Shown here piece by piece: positions 1 through 7,877 of a stretch of 30,294 bases of DNA (its first letter is position 1; the number at the start of each line of letters is the position of its first letter). Position numbers and translations under genes: made by a program. This DNA comes from JAKFWF01 sp031401535 (GTDB taxonomy: Bacteria; Pseudomonadota; Alphaproteobacteria; Rhizobiales; Hyphomicrobiaceae), in the NCBI GenBank assembly GCA_031401535.1, contig JANNRP010000231.1, forward strand, positions 1 to 30,294. Direction: 5' to 3'. Under the pieces are notes generated by a model. That model did no database searches. It saw only the letters and a program-made list of their open reading frames with translations, and was not told the origin of the DNA.

Positions 1-1
1 A

Positions 2-265
2 TATCTGAAAAGCCCGCTGAATAGAGCCATGCTGGTCGCGCTAATTTCGCGCATGACGATCGAGCCCCGCGCATTGCTGCGCGAGAAGGGCACGCCCTAT
101 GCGGAACTTGGGCTGGACAACACCCTGCTCAGCAACGACCAGCTGATCGATGCGATGCTGGCGCATCCAATCCTGATCAACCGGCCAATCGTCGTAACGC
201 CGCTCGGCGTCGGGTTGTGCCGCCCCTCGGAAGTTGTGCTCGACATTCTGCCAGTGCCGCAATAA
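2..265 (+). CDS. arsC: Arsenate reductase ArsC, glutaredoxin-dependent type; 5' part outside window, in-frame stop near the 3' end
   Basis: This is the C-terminal part of a thioredoxin-fold arsenate reductase, which reduces arsenate to arsenite with glutathione and glutaredoxin in the cytoplasm. The frame is open from the window edge. Its first residues (YLKSPLNRAMLVALI) align with the region after the active-site loop of E. coli ArsC, so the catalytic Cys lies outside the window. The family signature HPILINRPIVVTPLG, followed by LCRPSEVVLDIL, supplies the two conserved arginines. The frame stops at TAA 263-265. The codons after it, read in the same frame to TAG 326-328, still encode the usual ArsC tail (GAFHKKDGETVLDANGARLR), so one base change appears to have shortened the protein by about 20 residues. 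All predicted arsenate-binding residues in view lie before the stop, so the enzyme may still work. The channel gene begins 4 bp after the original stop, which suggests one ars operon. Confidence 0.88.
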   Translation, partial: YLKSPLNRAMLVALISRMTIEPRALLREKGTPYAELGLDNTLLSNDQLIDAMLAHPILINRPIVVTPLGVGLCRPSEVVLDILPVPQ

Positions 266-332
266 GGCGCATTTCACAAGAAAGACGGCGAAACGGTGCT
301 AGACGCCAACGGCGCGAGGCTGCGATAGCCCA

Positions 333-995
333 ATGACAATAAACCTATCACGGCGTGTCGCAGCCGAAACCCTTGGGACCGGCCTGCTGGTGGCCACCGT
401 CGTCGGCTCCGGCATCATGGCCGCCAAGCTCGCCGGAGGAAACATGGCGATCGCGCTGTTGGGCAACACGATCCCAACGGGCGCGATGCTGGTCGTGCTG
501 ATTACCATTCTGGGGCCGGTGTCGGGCGCACATTTTAACCCGGCTGTCAGCCTCGTGATGGCGATGCGCGGCGAACTTGCGGCCAACCAACTTGCTGCCT
601 ATGGGGCCGCGCAGATTGTCGGCGGTTGCCTCGGTACATTTGCCGCCCACATGATGTTCGATATGCCCATTCTTCAATTGTCATCAACGCTGCGCACAGG
701 GCCTGCCCAGTGGTTCGCCGAATTCATCGCGGCATTCGGGTTGCTGTTGACGATCATCGGTTGTGTCCGGGCAAAGCCGGATTTCATCGCAACCGCCGTC
801 GGGCTTTACATCACCGCCGCCTACTGGTTCACGGCCTCGACCTCGTTCGCAAACCCAGCCGTGACTATCGCCCGTGCGCTCACCGACACGTTCGCTGGCA
901 TCCATCCGCTGCACGTTCCGGCATTCATTGTAGCGCAGTTTGTCGGTGCGATGGCGGGCGCGGTGTTGGGGCGGTGGTTGTTCCGGGCGGCATGA
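333..995 (+). CDS. aqpS: MIP-family channel, AqpS-like arsenic aquaglyceroporin
   Basis: This 220-residue inner-membrane channel has the six-helix, two-half-helix layout of the major intrinsic protein family. Both NPA motifs are visible: HFNPAVSL with N69, and ANPAVTIAR with N174. The residue after the second NPA is Val rather than the Arg that lines the selectivity filter of water channels. From memory, the same replacement is found in AqpS, the aquaglyceroporin of rhizobial ars operons, which lets arsenite leave down its gradient in place of an ArsB pump. The gene starts 4 bp after the ancestral arsC stop, so the pair is probably co-transcribed and translationally coupled. Arsenate reduction by ArsC would feed arsenite to this channel. 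A glycerol or water channel of other specificity is less likely given this neighbour. The symbol is assigned by context and motif. Confidence 0.85.
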   Translation: MTINLSRRVAAETLGTGLLVATVVGSGIMAAKLAGGNMAIALLGNTIPTGAMLVVLITILGPVSGAHFNPAVSLVMAMRGELAANQLAAYGAAQIVGGCLGTFAAHMMFDMPILQLSSTLRTGPAQWFAEFIAAFGLLLTIIGCVRAKPDFIATAVGLYITAAYWFTASTSFANPAVTIARALTDTFAGIHPLHVPAFIVAQFVGAMAGAVLGRWLFRAA

Positions 996-1103
996 TGCAG
1001 GTAACTCCTGCTCGAGCCACACCCTCACCTCCCCGCTCGACATCGCCGCCGCCGCGTTTCACACTGGGCACCTCTCGCACACACGCGCTTCAAGAGGATC
1101 CCC

Positions 1104-2471
1104 ATGGCCGGAAACCTAACTTTCGACGCCCTTAAATCTGCCGTCAAAGCTGGCGAGATCGACACCGTGGTCGTTGCCTTCGCTGACATGCAGGGGCGTT
1201 TGATCGGCAAGCGGTTCCAAGCCGAGTTTTTCTGTGGCGGCGCGCACGAAGAGACCCACGCCTGCGATTACCTGATGGCCAACGACATCGACATGGAGCC
1301 GGTGCCGGGGTACGCGGCGGCGAGCTGGGCTAAGGGTTATGGCGACTTTATTATGAAGCCCGACCTGACGACGCTGACCCGTACACCTTGGCTCGAGGGC
1401 ACCGCGCTGGTTCTGTGCGACGTGCTTGACCATCATCACCACGATCTCGCCCATTCACCCCGACAAATGCTTAAACGCCAAATCAAGCGCCTCACCGACC
1501 GCGGGATGCGTGCCTATCTCGCCTCGGAGCTGGAATTCTACTTGTTCAACGAAACCTTCGAGAGTGCTGCCGAGAAACGCTTCCACGGCCTCAAAACGAC
1601 GGGGTCGTATATCCAGGACTACAACATCCTGCAGACAACCAAGGAGGAAGGCATCATGCGTGCCGTCCGCAAGGGGCTGCAGGGGGCAGGCATTCCGGTC
1701 GAGAACTCCAAGGGCGAATGGGGGCCGGGTCAGGAAGAAATCAACGTCCGTTATGCCGATGCGCTCGACATGGCGGATCGCCACGTCATCATCAAGAACG
1801 GTATAAAAGAGATCGCCTGGGGGCAGGGCAAGGCAGTCACCTTCATGTCCAAGTGGCGCTATGACCTGGCGGGCTCATCGGCACATGTCCATGCGTCGCT
1901 ATGGGATGCGAGCGGCAAGACACCGCTGTTTCTCGACACCAAAGCCGAGCACGGCATGTCCGACCTGATGCGCAGCTTCGTTGCAGGTCAGATCAAGTAC
2001 GCGCCCGATATGACCTATTTCCTTGCGCCCTACATCAATTCCTACAAGCGCTTTCAGGCAGGCACATTCGCCCCGACGAAGACCGTATGGAGTCGCGACA
2101 ACCGGACGGCCGGCTTCAGGCTTTGCGGCGACGGTACCAAAGCGATCCGCATCGAATGCCGGATCGGCGGCGCCGATCTCAACCCCTATCTGGCATTCGC
2201 CGCATTAATCGCATCGGGCCTTGCCGGGATTGATGAAAAACTGTCACTGTCGGCGCCACATTCCGGTGATGCCTATGGTGGCGCCGCGCTGCCCGAAGTG
2301 CCGAAGACCTTGCGTGAAGCGACGGCTGCACTGGATAAATCAGAGTTCATGCGAACGGCCCTTGGCGACGCGGTGATCGATCATTACGTCCACACCGCCC
2401 GTTGGGAGCAATTCGAGTACGACCGCCGGATTACCGATTGGGAGCTGATGCGCGGATTTGAGCGCTATTAA
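1104..2471 (+). CDS. Glutamine synthetase family protein (gamma-glutamylamine synthetase / GlnT-like)
   Basis: This 455-residue ATP-dependent ligase of the glutamine synthetase superfamily joins glutamate to ammonia or to an amine. An N-terminal beta-grasp region (about 1-100) precedes the catalytic domain, whose metal and substrate motifs are visible: ELEFYLF (about 142-148), GPGQEEINVRYADAL, SSAHVHASLWD and RIECRIGGADLNPYLAF. The C-terminus (WEQFEYDRRITDWEL) lacks the adenylylation loop sequence of classical GlnA and resembles the PuuA/GlnT-like branch, which glutamylates amines. The ATG has a GAGGA ribosome site 5 bases upstream. A broad-specificity aldehyde dehydrogenase at 4340-5860 would suit the oxidation step of a gamma-glutamylated amine route, but it lies on the opposite strand beyond other genes, so the pathway link is inference. 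The true substrate cannot be told from sequence. Confidence 0.85.
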   Translation: MAGNLTFDALKSAVKAGEIDTVVVAFADMQGRLIGKRFQAEFFCGGAHEETHACDYLMANDIDMEPVPGYAAASWAKGYGDFIMKPDLTTLTRTPWLEGTALVLCDVLDHHHHDLAHSPRQMLKRQIKRLTDRGMRAYLASELEFYLFNETFESAAEKRFHGLKTTGSYIQDYNILQTTKEEGIMRAVRKGLQGAGIPVENSKGEWGPGQEEINVRYADALDMADRHVIIKNGIKEIAWGQGKAVTFMSKWRYDLAGSSAHVHASLWDASGKTPLFLDTKAEHGMSDLMRSFVAGQIKYAPDMTYFLAPYINSYKRFQAGTFAPTKTVWSRDNRTAGFRLCGDGTKAIRIECRIGGADLNPYLAFAALIASGLAGIDEKLSLSAPHSGDAYGGAALPEVPKTLREATAALDKSEFMRTALGDAVIDHYVHTARWEQFEYDRRITDWELMRGFERY

Positions 2472-2526
2472 CCGGTGTCGTGGTACTACGCAGTGATTGA
2501 TCCCCCTGTTAACCGGAGCAATACCT

Positions 2527-2979
2527 GTGTCGGCAGTCGTTAATACATTCTTCACGCTTGGCCCTTGGGCGTGGTTCATCGCAGCCGTTGTGCTGTTCAG
2601 TCTCGAGTTCCTGGTACCGGGCATTCATTTTATCTGGTTCGGCGCAGCAGCAGCTGCAGTGGGCGCACTCACGTTCGCAACGGACATGCCGTGGGGTTGG
2701 CAACTCATCACGTTCGCGGTGGTTTCGCTTGGCGTGGTATACTGGATGCGCCAGTACGCGCGTCCGGACCAGGTCATCAGCGATGAACCCGATCTCAACG
2801 CACGTGGCCAACAATACGTTGGCCGCACAGTGATCGTCGAAGATGCGATCAGCGGAGGCCGAGGCAAGGTGCGCGTCGGGGACACTTTATGGGCCGCCGA
2901 AGGAGCCGATGCTGCCGTCGGCGCAACGGTGAAGGTCAGCGGCACCAACGGCATCGTACTCGTGGTGGTGTCGGTTTAG
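2527..2979 (+). CDS. NfeD-family membrane protein, short form
   Basis: This 150-residue protein has two or three N-terminal membrane segments (about 9-75), the first with the sequence FIAAVVLFSLEFLVPG that is typical of short NfeD proteins. The cytoplasmic C-terminal OB-fold (about 90-150) contains GRTVIVEDAISGGRGKVRVG followed by GDTLWAA. Short NfeD proteins usually work with a membrane stomatin/SPFH partner (QmcA-like) in membrane quality control. No such partner lies next to it here, which is somewhat unusual. I chose the GTG at 2527 because GGAG lies 8 bases upstream; a TTG at 2497 in the same frame has no ribosome site. The stop overlaps that of the convergent hydrolase gene by 3-4 bases. 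Confidence 0.8.
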   Translation: MSAVVNTFFTLGPWAWFIAAVVLFSLEFLVPGIHFIWFGAAAAAVGALTFATDMPWGWQLITFAVVSLGVVYWMRQYARPDQVISDEPDLNARGQQYVGRTVIVEDAISGGRGKVRVGDTLWAAEGADAAVGATVKVSGTNGIVLVVVSV

Positions 2980-4031
2980 CTCGCTAGAACCAAATCCAGC
3001 CTATTGGCCAGAGGTCCAAGGTAGGCGGCGACCAAGTCAACCGCCACTTGATCCAAGATTGTCGGCTGCCACTTCGGGGCTTTGTCTTTATCGACCAGCA
3101 ACGCGCGGACGCCCTCGACGAATTCACCGTCCTCGAACAAACGTGTCACCAGCCGATACTCTACGACGAGTGCCGCATCAAGGTCGGGCAGGAACGCCGC
3201 CTGCCGGAGCGCAGCAAGTGTCAAGCATAGAGCCTTTGGTGATTTGGTCTGCAAACCTTTCCAGGTGTTCGCGGCCCAATCACTGGGCAGATGCTGCAAT
3301 GCGACCATGATACCCCTCACATCACGGCCGCAGAATACCGCGTCAATCTGGGGCTGCAGGGATGCCAAAGCGCTTGCAGGCGGCTCGGTCGAGACCGTCG
3401 AGATCGCCTGATCGACGCCCCCTGGTGCCACTTCGGTCAGCGCCTCGATCAACGTCGGCAACTGTCCAGCAGCGACAAAGTGATCGGCAAACCCAGCGAA
3501 GATTGCGTCTGCACCGATCATCCGGCTGCCTGTCAGGGCCAGATAGGTGCCGACCTCGCCGGGAGCACGTGCCAACAGCCACGTTCCGCCAACGTCAGGG
3601 ATCAGGCCGATGCCGGTTTCGGGCATAGCCAGCATCGAGCGTTCGGTAACGATACGGTGCGAGGCATGCCCTGCAAGGCCGATACCACCCCCCATCACGA
3701 CACCATCCATCAGTGCCACGAACGGTTTCGGATAGCGCTTGATCTTCGAATTGAGCCGATACTCGTGAGACCAGAACGAGCGAGCAAATTCAGAACCTTG
3801 TGTGCGGCTTTCATAAAGCGACAGCACATCACCACCAGCACACAGACCGCGATCTCCAGCACCATCGAGCACCACATGCGTTATGCCGGGGTCGGCGACC
3901 CACTCGTCGAGCGCGTGCGTGATCACCGTTACCATCGACGCAGTCAGCGCATTGATAGCCTTCGGCCTGTTCAGCGTAATCCGTCCAGCCGACCCTTGCC
4001 GCCGTATCAGCACGTCGTCGTTCATTCGCAT
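2976..4031 (-). CDS. 3-hydroxyisobutyryl-CoA hydrolase (enoyl-CoA hydratase/isomerase superfamily)
   Basis: This 351-residue crotonase-fold enzyme probably removes CoA from 3-hydroxyisobutyryl-CoA in valine breakdown. The motif RGLCAGGD (about 62-69) forms the first half of the oxyanion hole. DGVVMGGGIGLAGHASHRI followed by MPETGIGLIPDVGG supplies the second half and the catalytic acidic residue typical of the HIBCH branch rather than of plain enoyl-CoA hydratases. The length and the C-terminal extension (about 260-351) also fit HIBCH. ATG codons at 4031 and 4025 are both possible starts. The gene is convergent with nfeD, their stop codons overlap, and no other valine-pathway gene is adjacent. 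A general enoyl-CoA hydratase is the alternative, but the PETGIGLIPDVGG segment argues against it. Confidence 0.87.
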   Translation of the reverse strand: MRMNDDVLIRRQGSAGRITLNRPKAINALTASMVTVITHALDEWVADPGITHVVLDGAGDRGLCAGGDVLSLYESRTQGSEFARSFWSHEYRLNSKIKRYPKPFVALMDGVVMGGGIGLAGHASHRIVTERSMLAMPETGIGLIPDVGGTWLLARAPGEVGTYLALTGSRMIGADAIFAGFADHFVAAGQLPTLIEALTEVAPGGVDQAISTVSTEPPASALASLQPQIDAVFCGRDVRGIMVALQHLPSDWAANTWKGLQTKSPKALCLTLAALRQAAFLPDLDAALVVEYRLVTRLFEDGEFVEGVRALLVDKDKAPKWQPTILDQVAVDLVAAYLGPLANRLDLVLAS

Positions 4032-4186
4032 CTATCCGTTTCAAAATGTAGCTTCGTCGCAATCGACTGGCCGTACTTCGCCAGTCGGTTTCGAAGTGAG
4101 GGCGCGAGCAAGAAGCAGCAATGTTCCTAAACGTAAACAGCTTGCAGAATTACTCCATGGAAGAATAAGTATTGTTCAAAAATATC

Positions 4187-4214
4187 TTGCAATCTGCCAG
4201 TTATGGAGTACACT
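4187..4214 (+). promoter_or_regulatory. Putative sigma70-like promoter of the small RNA
   Basis: TTGCAA (4187-4192) and TACACT (4209-4214) are separated by 16 bp, a fair match to vegetative -35 and -10 boxes. A start about 6-8 bases downstream would put the first transcribed base near 4220-4222, at the foot of the first hairpin. There is no protein-coding frame to serve in this direction. Confidence 0.4.
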
Positions 4215-4219
4215 GTTAA

Positions 4220-4305
4220 GTGTGGCGTCGTCCCCATCTCCCCCCCACGACACGCCACTATTACCGCCCGCAGCCCTCCCCCCCGGCTGCGGGCTTCAGT
4301 TTTTT
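4220..4305 (+). ncRNA. Putative small RNA with two C-rich hairpin loops
   Basis: The 308-base stretch 4032-4339 has no convincing gene, but it holds what looks like an sRNA of about 86 nt. Hairpin 1 pairs GTGGCG TCGT (4222-4231) with ACGA CGCCAC (4247-4250 and 4253-4258), with two bulged bases and a 15-nt loop. Hairpin 2 is the terminator stem at 4266-4294. Both loops contain the same nine bases, CTCCCCCCC (4238-4246 and 4276-4284). Unpaired C/U-rich loops resembling an anti-Shine-Dalgarno sequence are known in alphaproteobacterial sRNAs such as the alpha-r14 and CcsR (CCUCCUCCC) families, and this element follows the same logic with a different loop sequence. Targets would be mRNAs with G-rich ribosome sites. 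Expression and function are inference. Confidence 0.5.
4266..4305 (+). terminator. Rho-independent terminator (plus-strand transcript)
   Basis: A perfect 10-bp GC-rich stem (4266-4275 with 4285-4294, core CCCGCAGCC/GGCTGCGGG) closes a 9-nt loop. It is followed by TTCAG and a run of six T at 4300-4305. No annotated plus-strand gene lies upstream, so it most likely ends the small RNA. In the minus direction there is no T-run, so it does not obviously serve the aldehyde dehydrogenase gene. Confidence 0.75.
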
Positions 4306-4339
4306 AGTAACAACAGGCGCGATGCTTGATTTTCGACAA

Positions 4340-5860
4340 TCAGGTCGGCGCCGATGTCTTCATCACGAACGGATTGCCGCTGTTGCCAGTCGCAGTGTTC
4401 ACCCACACGCTCTTGGTATGCAGGTATTCGTTAATGGCGTCCTGTCCGTTTTCGCGACCCAATCCTGAAGACTTGTAGCCGCCAAATGGCATCGTGAAGC
4501 TCACCGCGCGATAGGTGTTAACCCAAACGGTGCCAGCACGGATTTTCTTCGCCATACTCAGCGCCCGATTGATGTTTTGCGTCCAAACCCCGGATCCGAG
4601 CCCGTAGATCACATCGTTGGCGATCTCAACGGCGTGGGCTTCATCCTTGAATTTGATGACCGACAACACCGGGCCGAATACCTCTTCCTGAGCAATTCGC
4701 ATCCGGTTGTTGACGCCCGTGAAGATCGTCGGCTTGACAAAGTATTTGCCGCCGCCTTCAGCCGCCGTCGCCGGACCGCCACCCATGATGCAGTTCGCGC
4801 CCTCGCCTTTGGCGATATCGATGTAGCCGAGGATCTTGTTGTACTGCGGCGGCGTCGTCACCGGCCCAACTTGCGTGTCAAAACTCTGCGGATTGCCGAG
4901 CTTGGCGGTTTTCGCAACAGCCAGTAGCTTTTCGACGAATTGGTCATGAATGCTCTCTTGCACGAGCAATCTTGATCCGGCGACGCACGTCTGACCGGTT
5001 GCGGCGAAAATACCCGAGATCGCCCCGTTAACAGCATCGTCGATGATGCAATCGTCGAACACAATGTTCGGCGATTTACCACCCAACTCCAATGAGCATT
5101 TCTTGAACGACTGACCGGCGAGAGAGGCGACGCGGGCACCCGTTACCGAGCCACCGGTAAACGCGACCTTGGCGACTTTGGCATGCGTGACGAGTGGCTC
5201 GCCGGTGGCAGCGCCATAGCCCGTCACGACGTTGACAACGCCGGCTGGCACACCCGCAGGCTCGATCACCAGTCGCATAAACTCAAGCAACGACGCGGAG
5301 GTGTATTCTGAAGGTTTGATCACCGCAGTGCAGCCCGCCGCAAGCGCTGGCGCGAGCTTCCAGGCAACGAGCAATAACGGCGAATTCCATGGAATGATCA
5401 TGGCGCAAACGCCAACCGGCTCTTTCAAAATGTAGGCGAAGTGGTCAGGCTTATCGACCGGCACCACCGCGCCCTGAACTTTGTCGGCGAGGCCCGCGTA
5501 GTAGTAATACCACTCGGGCATGTAGCGCAGTTGCGCTTGCATCTCCGAAATGAGCTTGCCGTTGTCACGCACTTCAACTTGCGCGAGATAATCGCCGTGC
5601 TGCTCGATCAGCCCCGCGATCTTGCGCAGCAGACGACCACGCGCAGTCTGGGTCATGGCAGGCCAAGGGCCGGTCTCGAAGGCTTTCGACGCCGCGTTGC
5701 AAGCACGATCGACGTCGCTCGCATCGCACTCAGGAACCTCAGCCCAGGCTTCGCCCGAATACGGATCGTAGGTCTGGAAGGTTTTACCCGAAGCTGAGTT
5801 GCACCACTTGCCGTCGATATAGGTCTGGAATGATTTGAGTTTGGCGGGTGTATCCTGCAT
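4340..5860 (-). CDS. NAD(P)-dependent aldehyde dehydrogenase (betaine/gamma-glutamyl-aminobutyraldehyde type)
   Basis: This 506-residue cytoplasmic enzyme oxidises an aldehyde to its acid with NAD or NADP. The standard catalytic set is complete: the oxyanion Asn in IIPWNSPLL (N159), the cofactor-binding KPSEYT and FTGGSVTGARVA, the general base Glu in ELGGKSPN (E258) and the nucleophile in GQTCVAGSR (C292). The C-terminal PFGGYKSSGLGREN motif is typical of class 1/2-like and betaine-aldehyde-type enzymes. The ATG has AGGAG about 7 bases upstream. Substrate specificity cannot be read from the sequence. The glutamine-synthetase-like gene 2 kb away makes a gamma-glutamylated amino-aldehyde one plausible substrate. 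The gene is divergent from the RTX gene. Confidence 0.9.
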   Translation of the reverse strand: MQDTPAKLKSFQTYIDGKWCNSASGKTFQTYDPYSGEAWAEVPECDASDVDRACNAASKAFETGPWPAMTQTARGRLLRKIAGLIEQHGDYLAQVEVRDNGKLISEMQAQLRYMPEWYYYYAGLADKVQGAVVPVDKPDHFAYILKEPVGVCAMIIPWNSPLLLVAWKLAPALAAGCTAVIKPSEYTSASLLEFMRLVIEPAGVPAGVVNVVTGYGAATGEPLVTHAKVAKVAFTGGSVTGARVASLAGQSFKKCSLELGGKSPNIVFDDCIIDDAVNGAISGIFAATGQTCVAGSRLLVQESIHDQFVEKLLAVAKTAKLGNPQSFDTQVGPVTTPPQYNKILGYIDIAKGEGANCIMGGGPATAAEGGGKYFVKPTIFTGVNNRMRIAQEEVFGPVLSVIKFKDEAHAVEIANDVIYGLGSGVWTQNINRALSMAKKIRAGTVWVNTYRAVSFTMPFGGYKSSGLGRENGQDAINEYLHTKSVWVNTATGNSGNPFVMKTSAPT

Positions 5861-5947
5861 GGCGACGTCTCCTGAAACATTCTGAAGGGCGGGTATTCCA
5901 CCGATATTGAGCTAACGAAACGACATCACCTCCCAGCCGTCAAGCGG

Positions 5948-5963
5948 TGTGCTGCGCAGCACA
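5948..5963. repeat. 16-bp perfect palindrome in the divergent ALDH/RTX promoter region
   Basis: TGTGCTGCGCAGCACA is a perfect inverted repeat in the 177-bp space between two divergent genes. It overlaps a second possible pairing, GCAGC/GCTGC (5955-5969). It could be an operator shared by both genes or a hairpin in the RTX leader. No known regulator is recognised. Confidence 0.4.
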
Positions 5964-6037
5964 GCGCTGCACCTACCTCATCGCCATAGTCACTCCAGGA
6001 CCAACCGCAGCACTGCTGCCCCTCGGGAGTTACGACA

Positions 6038-7852
6038 ATGGCCAAGACCTTACGCTACGCCTGGAACCACTGGGACAACAACGTACTCAAGGGCGACGGA
6101 ACGGACGAGGAATTCCGTGGCGGCGACGGTGACGATCAGATTTTCGGCAGCTTCGGCGATGATCTCCTGCTGGGCCAAGGCGACAACGACCTCCTGCTCG
6201 GCGAGCAAGGTGCCGACGTCCTGTTTGGCGGCGACGGCGACGACGAATTGGCCGGTGGCGACGGTCGCATCTTCGGCAACTTTCTCGACGACGGTTTTGA
6301 CACGATCGATGGTGGGGCTGGCGACGACATCCTGCACTTTTCCGGCGCCGATGCGTACATCGGTGGCACCGGCACCGATACATTCCAAGGCTCCACGCTG
6401 GTCCGGGTCGTCTCCTTCCAGGACGGTGTGCGCCTAGAAGGCCTCGGCACCAATACCGACCAGGGACTTCGCATGGATCTGAACGCTGGCGTAGCAATCT
6501 CGCGTGGCGCTGGATCGGCATCGTCGGAGAACTTCTACAGCGACGGCACGTTTGTCGGCCAAACCATGGGTACGAGCACTGCCAGCTTCACAAGCATCGA
6601 GCAGTACAATCTCACCAACTTCGGTGACTACTTCGAAGGCGACAGTACGGCTGACACGATCAATGGCTTTGGCGGCAACGACGTGATCGAAGGCAAAGGC
6701 GGCGCTGACATCATCAACGGCGGCAGCGAAAACGACACCATCGAATTCGGCTCCAGCCTCGAACTCGTGAACGTCGATCTCGTGCGCGGCACCGGCTTTG
6801 GCGGCGATGCACAAGGCGACACCTATACCTCGATCGAGAACATTCGCGGCTCCCAGAACGGCGACGCACTATTCGGCAATGCCGAAGCCAACAGCATCCT
6901 GGGCCGTGGTGGCGACGACATTCTCGATGGCCGCGGCGGGGCCGATGTCATCGATGGCGGCACTGGGATTGACGAAGTAACATACGCCTCATCAATCGGA
7001 GGCGTGTCGGTCGACCTGACCCGCACGACCCAGCAGCGCGGCGATGCCCTCGGCGACGTGCTGACCAACGTCGAGAACATCACCGCGACAAACGCCAGCG
7101 ATCTCCTGATCGGCGATAGCAACGCCAATACCTTGAACGGGCGTGGCGACCGAGATGTTCTTGATGGCGGTTTCGGTAACGACATTCTAATTGGCGGTAC
7201 CGGCGTCGATACCGTAACCTTCCAGTCGCACAATCCGAGCGGACTTGTCTTCGCCCCGACCGTCAATATCGATCTGACGAACGGCACCGCAACACACACA
7301 AACTTACTGTTTGCGAATGGCCGGATCACTGGCACGACGACTGAAACCGATCAAATGTTTTCGATAGAGAATGTGACCGGCTCGAACTTCGCCGAGACGA
7401 TCCGCGGCAATGGCGAGACCAACCTCCTTATCGGAAATGGCGGCAATGACACCTTGCGCGGCGAAGGTGGCGAAGATCTCCTGATCGGTGGCCAGGGCGT
7501 CGACACGATGTTTGGTGGCAGCGGCAGCGACATCTTCTTGTTTCAAGCTGCGAGTGAGATGCCGACGTTTACCAACGGCATCCTCGCTCTTGAGCGGATT
7601 GCGGACTTCCAGGACGACGCATTCGGACAGGACAAGATCGACTTGAACGCCATTCGCACCGACAGCGGCGCGCATTTATTCTTCAATGACGGCGACAACC
7701 GCGCATTCGAAGTCGGCGAAGTCATGGTCAACACGCTGGCCGATGGACGCTCCTACTTCAGCGCCGACATTACGGGTGATGGCAATGCAGACTTCGCCGT
7801 CTCCTTCGACCGACTGATCACGACGTTTGATAGCTCAGACTTTACGTTCTAG
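6038..7852 (+). CDS. RTX (hemolysin-type) calcium-binding repeat protein, type I secreted
   Basis: This 604-residue acidic, Asp/Gly-rich protein is built almost wholly of GGxGxDxLx nonapeptide repeats that form calcium-bound parallel beta-rolls outside the cell. Blocks are seen at about 27-100, 206-236, 283-320, 350-390 and 464-500 (for example GGDGDDQIFG, GGDGDDELAG, GGAGDDILHF and GRGGDDILDG). They alternate with segments of the type VDLTRGTGFGGDA..YTSIENI that are common in such repeat proteins. The C-terminus has a serralysin-C-like part (GGSGSDIFLFQAASEM, then ADFQDDAFGQDKIDLNAI) and ends in DSSDFTF, as expected for an uncleaved type I secretion signal. No protease, lipase or toxin domain is visible, and no secretion ABC gene is adjacent. 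GGGAG lies 9 bases before the ATG. Its role is unknown; surface-layer, adhesion or matrix use is possible. Confidence 0.88.
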   Translation: MAKTLRYAWNHWDNNVLKGDGTDEEFRGGDGDDQIFGSFGDDLLLGQGDNDLLLGEQGADVLFGGDGDDELAGGDGRIFGNFLDDGFDTIDGGAGDDILHFSGADAYIGGTGTDTFQGSTLVRVVSFQDGVRLEGLGTNTDQGLRMDLNAGVAISRGAGSASSENFYSDGTFVGQTMGTSTASFTSIEQYNLTNFGDYFEGDSTADTINGFGGNDVIEGKGGADIINGGSENDTIEFGSSLELVNVDLVRGTGFGGDAQGDTYTSIENIRGSQNGDALFGNAEANSILGRGGDDILDGRGGADVIDGGTGIDEVTYASSIGGVSVDLTRTTQQRGDALGDVLTNVENITATNASDLLIGDSNANTLNGRGDRDVLDGGFGNDILIGGTGVDTVTFQSHNPSGLVFAPTVNIDLTNGTATHTNLLFANGRITGTTTETDQMFSIENVTGSNFAETIRGNGETNLLIGNGGNDTLRGEGGEDLLIGGQGVDTMFGGSGSDIFLFQAASEMPTFTNGILALERIADFQDDAFGQDKIDLNAIRTDSGAHLFFNDGDNRAFEVGEVMVNTLADGRSYFSADITGDGNADFAVSFDRLITTFDSSDFTF

Positions 7853-7877
7853 TTGAGCGGCGTCGGGATCATCAGCG

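Noticed and set aside
3291..4130. 279-codon plus-strand open frame opposite the hydroxyisobutyryl-CoA hydrolase.
   Set aside because: It is antisense to a well-supported gene and is rich in His, Arg and Cys without any domain, as expected for a shadow frame.
6100..7550. DNA-level repeats within the RTX gene considered as a CRISPR or satellite array.
   Set aside because: The periodicity is the degenerate nine-residue protein repeat and is in frame throughout; there are no conserved spacers.
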